From NCBI GenBank assembly GCA_003453085.1, contig DMMK01000089.1, positions 1 to 13,673 of the forward strand: 13,673 nt of DNA, read 5' to 3'. This document shows, in pieces, positions 1 through 6,714 of the stretch. Every line of letters begins with the position of its first letter. Position 1 is the stretch's first letter. The notes under the pieces were generated by a model. That model searched no databases. It was not told the origin of the DNA and saw only the letters and a list, made by a program, of their open reading frames with translations. The DNA comes from Verrucomicrobiales bacterium (lineage in GTDB: Bacteria > Verrucomicrobiota > Verrucomicrobiia > Verrucomicrobiales > Verrucomicrobiaceae). The position numbers were made by a program, and so were the translations under genes.

Positions 1-206
1 TCGTATTCGTAGCGCACACGGGCCTCATACATCCGTGAGCTGGAGCCTGCGCGCGTCCGGCTTTCGGCCACTTCCGATTCCAGGATGGTTCCCTGAGCTT
101 TCGGCCACTTCTCACTGGCTTTCCCTTTTGAGTAATGGCCCCAGCCGAGCCAGATGAAAAAACCCGACACAAAAATGGCGATGCAGGAAAAGAGCGCGTT
201 TCGCAT
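1..206 (-). CDS. DUF3592-like membrane-anchored protein, C-terminus cut by window edge
   Basis: Read on the minus strand from the ATG at 206, this gives at least 68 residues running off the left edge. Residues 5-22 form one hydrophobic segment, a signal anchor or TM helix, followed by a basic stretch. Then come W34-P-K-A-Q-G-T-I-L-E-S and, further on, Y60-E-A-R-V-R-Y-E-Y. That arrangement (Trp-Pro, Gly-Thr-Ile, Ser, then a Tyr-rich strand) is the usual start of a DUF3592 domain, a family of unknown function in bacterial membrane proteins. The rest of the domain, and normally a second TM helix, would lie outside the window. The gene is divergent from the next one, with 86 bp between starts. 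No Shine-Dalgarno motif precedes the ATG. The family assignment rests on a short N-terminal piece. Confidence 0.6.
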   Translation of the reverse strand, partial: MRNALFSCIAIFVSGFFIWLGWGHYSKGKASEKWPKAQGTILESEVAESRTRAGSSSRMYEARVRYEY

Positions 207-292
207 GGAGAGTAGGATCAAGATGAGGCTGAATTAATTTGGCCAAGACGCGTTCCCTGTGACAAAGTTTTTTACTCCGCTTCATTACCCTC

Positions 293-1045
293 ATGCAGAT
301 TTTCACCCGCTTCCTCTTTTGGCTGGGCCTCGCTAGCGCACCTCTCGTTTTAGCCACGGAAACCCTCGAATACGAAGGCGGCCTATACCAAGTGCATCGA
401 GTCCCGCTCACCCAACAGACCAAACTGGACCTGCGCTGGCAGGATGATTCCGGCAAGCCCCTTTCCGACTTTGGCGGTCTGCAAAAGCAGCTCAGCCAAG
501 AGGGCAAAAAGATCCTCTTCGCCACCAATGCCGGAATCTATGAGCGCGGCCCAAAACCCTGCGGCCTAACAATTATTGCTTCAAAAATTCTCGTGCCGCT
601 TAATCTCGCGAACGCCGAAGGAAACTTCTTCCTCAAGCCCAATGGAGTTTTCTACCTCGATGACCAGCACGGCCCTGGCATAGCCGAAGCATCCGAGTAT
701 GCCAGCCTCCGCGTCCAACCGCGGATCGCCAACCAGTCCGGCCCCCTCCTGCTCCGCAAGGGCGTCATGCACCCAGCTTTCAATGCGAACTCACCGAACC
801 GCCGCCAGCGTAGCGCGGTGGGCATTGTGACAGCTTCCAAGGAAATCGTCTTCGTCATGAGCGATCGCGAAGACCGCGCCAAAGGCCGTGTCACCTTCCA
901 TCAGCTTTCCCGGTTCTTCCTTCACCTCGGCTGTCAGGACGCGCTCTTTCTGGATGGCGACATCTCCCAAATGATCACCTCCCCTGCCCCAGGCACGAAG
1001 TTCTCGCCGAACACCTTTGCTGGCATGTTTGTGGTCACGGAGTGA
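293..1045 (+). CDS. Secreted phosphodiester glycosidase-domain (NAGPA/DUF2233) protein
   Basis: This 250-residue protein has an N-terminal signal peptide (hydrophobic residues 5-21, likely cleaved after the Ala near 21), so it is probably periplasmic or secreted. The mature part carries the conserved blocks of the NAGPA/DUF2233 fold: FATNAGIY (76-83) followed by P-x-GLTI (89-94), GNFFLKPNGVF (110-120), NQSGPLLL (147-154), the RSAVGI strand (173-178), DALFLDGDISQM (216-227) and a C-terminal aromatic strand. The family includes human N-acetylglucosamine-1-phosphodiester alpha-N-acetylglucosaminidase and bacterial YigE-like proteins. It is thought to cleave sugar-phosphodiester bonds, but the bacterial substrate is generally unknown. 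The length suits a stand-alone single domain. The stop lies 7 bp from the stop of the convergent sulfatase gene, with no terminator hairpin between them. The start is the only ATG that keeps a full signal peptide. Confidence 0.85.
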   Translation: MQIFTRFLFWLGLASAPLVLATETLEYEGGLYQVHRVPLTQQTKLDLRWQDDSGKPLSDFGGLQKQLSQEGKKILFATNAGIYERGPKPCGLTIIASKILVPLNLANAEGNFFLKPNGVFYLDDQHGPGIAEASEYASLRVQPRIANQSGPLLLRKGVMHPAFNANSPNRRQRSAVGIVTASKEIVFVMSDREDRAKGRVTFHQLSRFFLHLGCQDALFLDGDISQMITSPAPGTKFSPNTFAGMFVVTE

Positions 1046-1052
1046 GTCTAAG

Positions 1053-2468
1053 CTACTCCTTGTAGTCCTCTCCGTTGAGGCTCTTCGCCACGCTCTGCAG
1101 CCAGTCCTGCAGGGCTTCCTGCATCTGCGGCACGCGTTCGGGCTGCTCGGCAAAAAGCACCCGGCTTTCATCGAGATCGGCGCTCAGATCATAGAGTTCC
1201 CAGTCCACCTCGCCCTTATCGTCTTCGATGCGGTGCAGCTTCCAGTTCCCATCTATCCAGGCCGAGTGACCTGGGAACTTGTTGATCGGCACGGGCTCGC
1301 CAATGACCCCGGCATCCACCGCCAGCCGCTCAGGATCATTGGGTTCCTCTCCCCGAGCCTGCGCGCCTAACAAATCATTCATCCATTTTTCCGAAGGGGT
1401 TGGCTTGCCTTTGATTTTGGAGTCCCAAAAGCCGATGGGCTGGCTGCGCTTTTTCTCCGTGCCTTCCAGCAGAGGCAGCAAGTTAACGCCATCCAGGGGA
1501 TGCAGCTTCGCCGGTTCCGCTTTGGCCATGGCCAGAACCGTCGGGAAGATGTCGCTGGTGGTGCAGGGGGTGGTGATGACCTTGGGCTCCTTGAAGAGCG
1601 CAGGCCATTCCAGCAGCGCCGGCACCATCAGGCCGCCTTCATAGACCTGCCCCTTGTTGCCACGGCGGCCACCACTGGAGCCGATCTTTGGCAGCGCCCC
1701 ATTGTCACTGCAGTACCAGAGCACCGTGTTCTCATCCAGGTCCAGCGTCTTCAGTTCCTGACGAATGCGGCCAAAGGCGCGGTCCATCGCCGTGATCTCT
1801 CCGTAAAAGTCCTGCACCTTCTTCGGCTGGTCCGCATACAGAGCGCGATCAGTTTCCAGAGCCTGGTGCGGATTGTGCGGCGAGCCAAACCAGACCACCG
1901 CCAGGAAACGCTGCTTTTGGTTAGACCGTTCCCGGATGAACTGGATCGCCAGCTCCGCTGTGACATCCGAGCTGTCCCCCTTGAACTGCTTCGCGGTGCC
2001 TTCATCGCTCAGCACCGGATCCAGATCAAAAAAGTTAGGGGCCGAGATCCAGTGATCAAACCCACTCGCGCCCGGGCTTACGGGGCTCGCCTTCTGCACG
2101 CCGCCAAGATGCCACTTGCCATAGTGCCCGGTCACGTAACCCGCCGTCTTCATCACCTCCGGCAGGGTGATCTCCTGCGGCCTCAGCGTGTGGCCCCAGG
2201 AAAAGCAGCCAAAGCGGTTCGGCGTGCGTCCCGTCATCACGCTACCACGAGTGGGCGAGCACACCGGCGCAGCGGCATGGAAGTTGTCAAAACGGATGCC
2301 CTCCTTGGCCATGGCATCAAAGTTCGGCGTCTTCACATGCGGGTGGCCATTGTAGGCCATGTCGCCCCAGCCCTGATCATCCGCCATCACCAGCACGATG
2401 TTCGGCGGCTCCGTGGTGATGGCATGGGCGGAAACGGTGGCCAGCAGGGCAAAAAGAAGTGCTTTCAT
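1053..2468 (-). CDS. Secreted sulfatase (type I, formylglycine-dependent)
   Basis: This is a 471-residue arylsulfatase-family hydrolase of sulfate esters. Residues 1-16 form a short signal peptide, so it acts in the periplasm or outside the cell. The metal-binding D30-D31 lies in NIVLVMADDQGWGD. The catalytic motif C70-S-P-T-R is the site where a formylglycine-generating enzyme would convert Cys to formylglycine. GKWHLGG (117-123) supplies the K and H of the active site. SPHNPH (196-201), YCSDNG (252-257) with D255-N256, and the Gly-rich NKGQVYEGG block complete the fold. The open frame extends 111 codons further upstream, but that part overlaps msrA on the other strand, so the ATG before the signal peptide is chosen. 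The substrate cannot be read from the sequence; close relatives act on sulfated polysaccharides. No Shine-Dalgarno motif is seen. Confidence 0.93.
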   Translation of the reverse strand: MKALLFALLATVSAHAITTEPPNIVLVMADDQGWGDMAYNGHPHVKTPNFDAMAKEGIRFDNFHAAAPVCSPTRGSVMTGRTPNRFGCFSWGHTLRPQEITLPEVMKTAGYVTGHYGKWHLGGVQKASPVSPGASGFDHWISAPNFFDLDPVLSDEGTAKQFKGDSSDVTAELAIQFIRERSNQKQRFLAVVWFGSPHNPHQALETDRALYADQPKKVQDFYGEITAMDRAFGRIRQELKTLDLDENTVLWYCSDNGALPKIGSSGGRRGNKGQVYEGGLMVPALLEWPALFKEPKVITTPCTTSDIFPTVLAMAKAEPAKLHPLDGVNLLPLLEGTEKKRSQPIGFWDSKIKGKPTPSEKWMNDLLGAQARGEEPNDPERLAVDAGVIGEPVPINKFPGHSAWIDGNWKLHRIEDDKGEVDWELYDLSADLDESRVLFAEQPERVPQMQEALQDWLQSVAKSLNGEDYKE

Positions 2469-2643
2469 ATCACAGAAGGGGTTTACGCCAAGCGTATGAA
2501 CTGGGAACGCCGATGTCGAGGCTGCCTTGCGCTGGAATAAACCCCGCCTTCCCTTCTCCAACTCACGAAAGCATACACATCTGAAAGTTTGACGGCCCTC
2601 GTAACGCAATGAGTAGTCGCCACACCTCCCTTTTTTAGCGACC
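2469..2643. promoter_or_regulatory. Divergent intergenic region between sulfatase and msrA
   Basis: These 175 bp separate two divergent starts, so both promoters should lie here. A TTGACG hexamer at 2589-2594 could be a -35 for msrA, but no good -10 follows at 16-18 bp. No convincing palindrome or riboswitch fold is visible. A 12-nt pyrimidine run ends about 8 nt before the msrA ATG. The promoter role is inferred from gene orientation only. Confidence 0.3.
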
Positions 2644-3267
2644 ATGAAAACCTTCCTCTCCCTTCTCGCCGCCATGTCCACCGCTCTCACTCCTGCCATC
2701 GCCGCAGATCCCGCCCCTGCCACCACCACGGGCAAAACCGAACTCGCCGTCTTGGGCGGCGGCTGCTTCTGGTGCACCGAGGCCCAGTATGAAATGCTCA
2801 AAGGCGTGAAGTCCGTCGTCAGCGGCTACTGCAACGGCATCAAAGAAAACCCCACCTACAAGGAAGTCTGCGCCGGGGACACCAAGCACAACGAGGTCAT
2901 CCAGATCGAGTTCGACCCTGCCGTCATCAGCTACAAGGAAATCGTGGACTACTTCTGGATCGCTCATGACCCCACCACGCTGAACCGCCAAGGCAATGAC
3001 GTGGGCGACCAATACCGCTCCGGCATCTATTACCTGAACGACGAACAGAAAAAGATCGCCGAGGAATCCATGAAGGCCGCCCAAAAAGACTGGGACCAGC
3101 CCATCGTGACCGAGATCGTGCCCCTGAAGAAATTCTACATCGCCGAGGACTACCATCAGGACTACTTCGCCAACAACCCCAGCCAGGGTTACTGCCGCGC
3201 CGTCGTCAGCCCCAAGGTGTCCAAGTTCCGCGCCAAGCTGGCCAAGGAAGGCAAGTTCAAGGAATAG
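2644..3267 (+). CDS. msrA: Peptide-methionine (S)-S-oxide reductase MsrA, exported form
   Basis: MsrA reduces methionine-S-sulfoxide in proteins back to methionine using thioredoxin-type electrons. The catalytic motif is G40-C41-F-W-C44-T-E46, with the nucleophile Cys41 and a Glu two residues after Cys44. The conserved FDP (90-92), Y-R-S-G-I-Y-Y (124-130), EDYHQDY (168-174) and GYCR (182-185, Cys184 a likely resolving Cys) follow. Residues 1-20 form a signal peptide with A-I-A-A-D cleavage features, so this copy should work in the cell envelope and repair oxidised exported proteins; cytoplasmic MsrA lacks such a leader. Its 207 residues fit one MsrA domain plus leader, with no MsrB fusion. 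A strong terminator lies 33 bp after the stop, so the gene is probably monocistronic. Confidence 0.95.
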   Translation: MKTFLSLLAAMSTALTPAIAADPAPATTTGKTELAVLGGGCFWCTEAQYEMLKGVKSVVSGYCNGIKENPTYKEVCAGDTKHNEVIQIEFDPAVISYKEIVDYFWIAHDPTTLNRQGNDVGDQYRSGIYYLNDEQKKIAEESMKAAQKDWDQPIVTEIVPLKKFYIAEDYHQDYFANNPSQGYCRAVVSPKVSKFRAKLAKEGKFKE

Positions 3268-3300
3268 CCTTCATCAGGTCCTTTAGACCTCCTCCCTTTC

Positions 3301-3337
3301 AGCGGCTCATGGGATTCCTCGTGAGCCGCTTTCTTTT
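3301..3337 (+). terminator. Intrinsic terminator of msrA
   Basis: A perfect 9-bp stem, AGCGGCTCA at 3301-3309 pairing with TGAGCCGCT at 3322-3330, has a 12-nt loop and is followed by TTCTTTT. It sits 33 bp after the msrA stop. On the minus strand no T-tract follows the stem, so it should act mainly for msrA. The T-tract abuts and overlaps the aroC stop codon at 3336-3338, so the two convergent genes are packed end to end. Confidence 0.85.
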
Positions 3338-4415
3338 AGCCATTCTGCGCCCGATGACGCAGCCAATGATCCGCGATGATCAGATGCACCATCGCCTCCA
3401 CCATCGGCACCGCACGGGGCAGCACGCAGGCATCGTGGCGGCCACGGGCCGAGAGGGTGGTTTCCTCCCCGGTATTCGTCACCGTCTTCTGCTCCCGCAG
3501 CACCGTGGCTGTCGGCTTGAAGGCCACGCGGAAGACGATCTCCTCGCCATTGCTGATGCCTCCCTGAATGCCACCGCTGCGATTGCTGCGCGTGCGCACC
3601 TGGCTGCCATTCATGTAAAATTCGTCATTGTGCTCCAGCCCCGTCATCAGCGTGCCAGCAAAACCGCTGCCAATTTCAAAACCCTTCGTCGCTGGCAGGC
3701 TCATCATCGCCTTGGCCAGATCTGCCTCCAGCTTGTCAAAGACCGGCTCGCCCAGACCTGGGGGCACACCGCGCACCACGCACTCCACCACCCCGCCCAC
3801 GCTATTGCCCTGGCTACGCACGTTTTCGATCAGCTCGATCATTTTCTCCGCTGCTTCAGGATCGCAGGTGCGGACAATGTTGGACTCGATCAGCTCGGCT
3901 GTCAGTTCCGTCGGCACTTTCGCCTCCAGATGCTGGATGGTCTTCACGTAGGCTAGGCATTCGTAGCCCTTTAAAGACTGCTGGAGGACCTTGCGGGCGA
4001 TCGCCCCGGCTGCGACACGGCCGATGGTCTCGCGAGCGCTGGAGCGGCCTCCGCCTGAAACAGCCCGGATGCCATACTTCGCATCGTAGGTGTAGTCGGC
4101 GTGGCTGGGACGATAAGCCTGCGCCATCTCCGTGTAAGCCGAAGGGCGCTGATCCGTATTCCGGACAAAGATACCGATAGGCGTGCCCAGCGTCACACCA
4201 TCCAGCACACCGGAAAGGATCTCCGCCTTATCATCTTCCTTGCGGGGCGTCACGATCTTGCTCTGGCCTGGGCGGCGACGGTCCAACTCCAACTGAATGT
4301 CCTCCACCGTCAGCGGAATGCGAGGCGGGCAGCCATCAATGACGACGCCTACACCGGGACCGTGGGATTCACCCCAAGTGCTGATGCGGAAGAGAGTGCC
4401 GAGGCTGCTGGACAT
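3336..4415 (-). CDS. aroC: Chorismate synthase
   Basis: AroC is the last enzyme of the shikimate pathway. It converts 5-enolpyruvylshikimate-3-phosphate to chorismate and needs reduced FMN. The 359-residue protein begins with the signature G15-E-S-H18-G-P-G, His18 being the conserved catalytic His. RRRPGQS and TPRKEDD follow, then [13 protein letters not shown], the [14 protein letters not shown] block, the [10 protein letters not shown] loop, [16 protein letters not shown] and [16 protein letters not shown] near the C-terminus. These are all the classic family signatures, and the length is normal. An upstream in-frame codon would add 14 residues without homology, so the ATG beginning MSSSLGT is chosen. 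The gene stands alone, with no other aromatic-pathway gene beside it. No Shine-Dalgarno motif is seen. Confidence 0.97.
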   Translation of the reverse strand: MSSSLGTLFRISTWGESHGPGVGVVIDGCPPRIPLTVEDIQLELDRRRPGQSKIVTPRKEDDKAEILSGVLDGVTLGTPIGIFVRNTDQRPSAYTEMAQAYRPSHADYTYDAKYGIRAVSGGGRSSARETIGRVAAGAIARKVLQQSLKGYECLAYVKTIQHLEAKVPTELTAELIESNIVRTCDPEAAEKMIELIENVRSQGNSVGGVVECVVRGVPPGLGEPVFDKLEADLAKAMMSLPATKGFEIGSGFAGTLMTGLEHNDEFYMNGSQVRTRSNRSGGIQGGISNGEEIVFRVAFKPTATVLREQKTVTNTGEETTLSARGRHDACVLPRAVPMVEAMVHLIIADHWLRHRAQNG

Positions 4416-4608
4416 AAGGGGTGTTAAGATGGGCAGCCTCCATCTCTGTGCAAGCAAAGGAACTCCTGGAGAGAGTTATGCCGCTTTTTCACAGCCTCTA
4501 TGATTGGCTAAGGTAAGCTTCGTTAAACCTCCTTATCCGTATAGGGTGGGCATAAGTCCAATAAGCCTGTTCCTCCGCATTCAGAGGCACGTTCCACAGG
4601 CAGTTTCG

Positions 4609-4698
4609 TTGGGCACAAAATTGGGCACAGGTTGTGCATCCGCATCAACAAGTCTCACTTATGAGTCTTGCTCTCACAGTTGCGCTCACTTGTGCCCA
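4609..4698. repeat. TGGGCACA direct and inverted repeats next to the rnc 3' end
   Basis: TGGGCACAA occurs at 4610-4618, TGGGCACA again at 4622-4629, and the exact inverse TTGTGCCCA at 4690-4698, inside the rnc tail. Between them is an imperfect palindrome at 4649-4670, with CAAG/CTTG outer arms and CTCA/TGAG inner arms. The whole 4416-4685 gap between aroC and rnc is visibly more A+T-rich than the flanking genes and holds no convincing ORF or known RNA. It could be a recombination-site remnant or a regulator binding region; neither is shown. Confidence 0.45.
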
Positions 4699-5447
4699 CT
4701 CTTCTCACAATCTGTGATGGGAATTCTAGTGGCTTTATAATTAAGATCTCCTAATGACTTCAGCTGGTCTTTCAGGTTGTCTGAGGCCAGCGCGGCACGG
4801 GCAGAGGCGACCTCGGCTTCTTTTTTGCTTCGCCCTGTCCCCGTGCCCAAAACGGCCCCCATCCACAGCACACTGGCCTGGAAGAATTTGTCGTGATCCG
4901 GTCCGCTTTCCTCCAGGATGCGATAATGAGGCGGCGTGGGTCCCACGGCCTGGATCAACTCCTGCAACTGGCCTTTGGGATTTTGATCGCTGGGATTGAG
5001 AAGCAGCGCCTCCAGCTCCGACTGAAACAGCCTTTGTACAAACTTTTGCACCTCCGGCAGTCCCCCATCTAGATAGAGCGCCCCTGTCACGGCCTCCATG
5101 GCATCGGCCAGGCTGCTTTCACGTTGGCGTCCGCCATTGGCATCCTCCCCACGGCCCATGATGAGGAAACGCCCCAGGTTCAGCCGCCGCGCCATGGCAG
5201 ACAGTGCCTTGGCCGAGACGACCTGGGCACGCAACTTGGTCAGCGCCCCCTCATCCGCCTGTGGCAGCCTATGATAGAGCAGTTCAGAAAGCGTCAGCTG
5301 CAGCACCGCATCCCCCAGGAACTCCAGGCGCTGATTGTCGGCCTGCGTCCGCTGCGCCTCGTAACCCACGCTGCCATGCGTCAGGGCCATGGTCAGCAGT
5401 TGGGAATCACGAAAGGTGTAACCGAGGGCAGATTCGAGAGCTTCCAT
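4686..5447 (-). CDS. rnc: Ribonuclease III
   Basis: RNase III cleaves double-stranded RNA as a dimer, for example in rRNA precursor processing. The signature NQRLEFLGDAVL (38-49) holds the acidic residues E42 and D46, and D115 and E118 in SLADAMEAVTGALYLDGG complete the Mg2+ site. A linker leads to a double-stranded-RNA-binding domain at about 156-225 (NPKGQLQELIQ, then the GRSKKEAEVASARAAL helix). The 253 residues include an odd tail of about 28 residues after that domain. The last 18 (236-253, ending CEKSGHK) come from sequence only about 40% G+C by hand count, and they run into the TGGGCACA-type repeats. The original 3' end may therefore have been replaced. tRNA-His lies 67 bp upstream on the same strand and may share its transcript. 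Confidence 0.95.
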   Translation of the reverse strand: MEALESALGYTFRDSQLLTMALTHGSVGYEAQRTQADNQRLEFLGDAVLQLTLSELLYHRLPQADEGALTKLRAQVVSAKALSAMARRLNLGRFLIMGRGEDANGGRQRESSLADAMEAVTGALYLDGGLPEVQKFVQRLFQSELEALLLNPSDQNPKGQLQELIQAVGPTPPHYRILEESGPDHDKFFQASVLWMGAVLGTGTGRSKKEAEVASARAALASDNLKDQLKSLGDLNYKATRIPITDCEKSGHK

Positions 5448-5514
5448 GAGCAGACGAGGATAATGAAGCGGCGAGTTTCAGCAAAGAAAGAAGCTGTCAA
5501 CGTGAACAGCGAGA

Positions 5515-5590
5515 TGGGGTGATCGACGGGGCTCGAACCCGCAACAACCAGAATCACAATCTGGGGCTCTACCATTGAGCTACGACCACC
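5515..5590 (-). tRNA. tRNA-His (GTG anticodon)
   Basis: The minus strand folds as a full cloverleaf. There is a 7-bp acceptor stem with one G-U pair, a D-arm (GCTC/GAGC), an anticodon stem CCAGA/TCTGG with loop TTGTGAT (anticodon at 5555-5557), and a T-arm with GGTTCGA. The histidine-specific extra G at -1 is encoded at 5590 opposite discriminator C73 at 5518, and CCA is encoded at 5517-5515. It reads toward rnc. Confidence 0.97.
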
Positions 5591-5763
5591 ATCTGAGAAC
5601 TAGCGAAGTGGAACATAATGCAGTGTTGGGCGTGCGCCAGCACTTTTTCAGTTCAAGAAGTGCAGAATGACGACAACGAGACAAATTAGAGGTTGTCAAT
5701 GGCCCCCACGCGAAGCACTTTAACCACTTCCGTGGTTTCTGAAGGATCCACGTCGCGTTATCT
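5591..5763. promoter_or_regulatory. Divergent region between tRNA-His and infA, with infA leader hairpins
   Basis: These 173 bp must hold the promoters of tRNA-His (minus) and infA (plus). Two inverted repeats are visible in the infA leader: GACAAC at 5672-5677 with GTTGTC at 5692-5697, and a tight 6-bp hairpin AACCAC/GTGGTT at 5722-5737 with a 4-nt loop, 26 bp before the infA ATG. GAAGGA at 5741-5746 resembles a Shine-Dalgarno motif but is 17 nt from the start, too far for normal use. No clear sigma-70 promoter can be assigned by eye. Confidence 0.3.
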
Positions 5764-6093
5764 ATGCCTCCTCCTCGCCGTTCAAATAATCGTGGTGGGC
5801 CTCGTCGTCCATCCGGTCCACCGCGTGGTGGATCAGGTCGCCGTCCGCCACCGCCGCCACCGCCTGAAGATGAACTCAAGCAGAAGGAAGAGGCGATCGA
5901 ACTCGATGGCGTGATCTCTGCCGTTCTCGCTGGCACCATGTTCCGCGTGAAGCTGAAGAATGGTCACGAAGTTCTCGCCCACATTTCCGGCAAGATGCGC
6001 AAGCGCTTCATCCGTCTGGTCATCGGCGACAACGTCAAAATCGAAATGTCGCCCTACGACATGGACAAGGCGCGCATCGTGTATCGTCTCTGA
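5764..6093 (+). CDS. infA: Translation initiation factor IF-1 with Arg/Pro/Gly-rich N-terminal extension
   Basis: IF-1 binds the A site of the 30S subunit during initiation. Residues 41-109 match the whole normal protein, which is about 72 residues: the S1/OB fold with [28 protein letters not shown] and the C-terminal [13 protein letters not shown]. Before it lie about 40 extra residues: basic, Gly/Pro/Arg-rich (RR at 5-6, 14-15 and 26-27), with seven consecutive prolines at 28-34 and then an acidic-basic linker. The extension cannot be trimmed. There is no in-frame ATG, GTG or TTG between 5764 and the core, and an in-frame TGA at 5740-5742 limits the upstream end. The exonuclease-like gene starts 5 bp after the stop, suggesting an operon. 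The core identification is certain; the role of the extension is unknown. Confidence 0.93.
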   Translation: MPPPRRSNNRGGPRRPSGPPRGGSGRRPPPPPPPEDELKQKEEAIELDGVISAVLAGTMFRVKLKNGHEVLAHISGKMRKRFIRLVIGDNVKIEMSPYDMDKARIVYRL

Positions 6094-6098
6094 GCACG

Positions 6099-6647
6099 AT
6101 GGCCCGGGACATCGTCTATTTCGACTTGGAAACCCGCCGCACCGCCAATGACGTGGGCGGCTGGGGGAACAAGCACAAGATGGGGATCTCCATCGCGGTC
6201 ACTTACAGCACCAAGCTGGGCGAGTACCGCATCTTCCAGGAAGATGAAACCTCGGATCTGATCCACCAGCTCACGCGGGCGGATCTCGTCGTCGGTTTTA
6301 ACCATGTCAGCTTTGATTATGAAGTGCTCATGGGCCATACCATCTTCGACTTCCGCGAGCAGGTCTGCGATCTCGACCTTCTCGTGGACCTGGAAAAAAA
6401 GCTCGGCCATCGCCTCAAGCTCGAAGCCGTCGCCGCTGCCAGCCTGGGCACCGGCAAAACCGCCGATGGCCTCGAAGCCATTCGCTGGTGGCAACAGGGC
6501 AAGCTGGCCGAAATCGCCGAATACTGCGCCTTCGATGTGAAGGTGACCAAGTGCGTTCATGAATACGGGGCCAAGAACGGCTTCGTGAAATACCACGACC
6601 GCAACGGCCGCGAGCAGCAGGTCGCTGTGGAATGGTCCGTGGACTGA
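6099..6647 (+). CDS. Predicted DEDDy-type 3'-5' exonuclease-like (RNase H fold) protein
   Basis: This 182-residue soluble protein has a DnaQ/RNase H-like exonuclease fold. The first strand, IVYFDLET, gives D9 and E11. VVGFNHVSFDYEVL gives D73 as the second-motif acid, with N68 nearby. EYCAFDVKVT gives Y142 and D146, the Y-x3-D spacing of DEDDy enzymes. Such domains remove nucleotides from DNA or RNA 3' ends. Here the domain stands alone, whereas related ones are also found fused to helicases. The acidic residues suggest an active nuclease, but the substrate cannot be told. The ATG lies 5 bp after infA and has no Shine-Dalgarno motif, so translation may depend on infA. A role in RNA metabolism is only suggested by that position. 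Confidence 0.75.
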   Translation: MARDIVYFDLETRRTANDVGGWGNKHKMGISIAVTYSTKLGEYRIFQEDETSDLIHQLTRADLVVGFNHVSFDYEVLMGHTIFDFREQVCDLDLLVDLEKKLGHRLKLEAVAAASLGTGKTADGLEAIRWWQQGKLAEIAEYCAFDVKVTKCVHEYGAKNGFVKYHDRNGREQQVAVEWSVD

Positions 6648-6681
6648 CGTGAGGTGGGTACTCCCGCCTGCCCTCTGGCTC

Positions 6682-6708
6682 GGTAGTTCTTCGTCCAGGG
6701 TAACTACC
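6682..6708. terminator. Hairpin between convergent genes, possible weak bidirectional terminator
   Basis: GGTAGTT at 6682-6688 pairs perfectly with AACTACC at 6702-6708 around a 13-nt loop. It lies in the 67-bp gap between the exonuclease-like gene and the convergent EEP gene. Another GC-rich hairpin, GGTGGG/CCCGCC with one G-U pair, lies just to its left. Neither is followed by a T-tract, so intrinsic termination would be weak. Confidence 0.3.
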
Positions 6709-6714
6709 CCGGAC

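Noticed and set aside
1500..2540. 346-codon plus-strand open frame opposite the sulfatase
   Set aside because: It is Arg/His-rich shadow coding opposite a gene with intact catalytic motifs.
2469..2801. 111-codon upstream extension of the sulfatase frame
   Set aside because: It overlaps msrA on the opposite strand, has no homology-like content, and the downstream ATG starts a proper signal peptide.
4649..4670. Terminator for rnc at the imperfect palindrome
   Set aside because: The stem is short with a mismatch and no T-tract follows on the minus strand.
4504..4740. 78-codon plus-strand ORF between aroC and rnc
   Set aside because: It crosses the repeats and the rnc end, lacks domain-like sequence and has no start signal.
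5472..5500. TTGACA -35 hexamer (5500-5495, minus) as an rnc promoter
   Set aside because: No acceptable -10 hexamer occurs at 16-18 bp, so no promoter is called.
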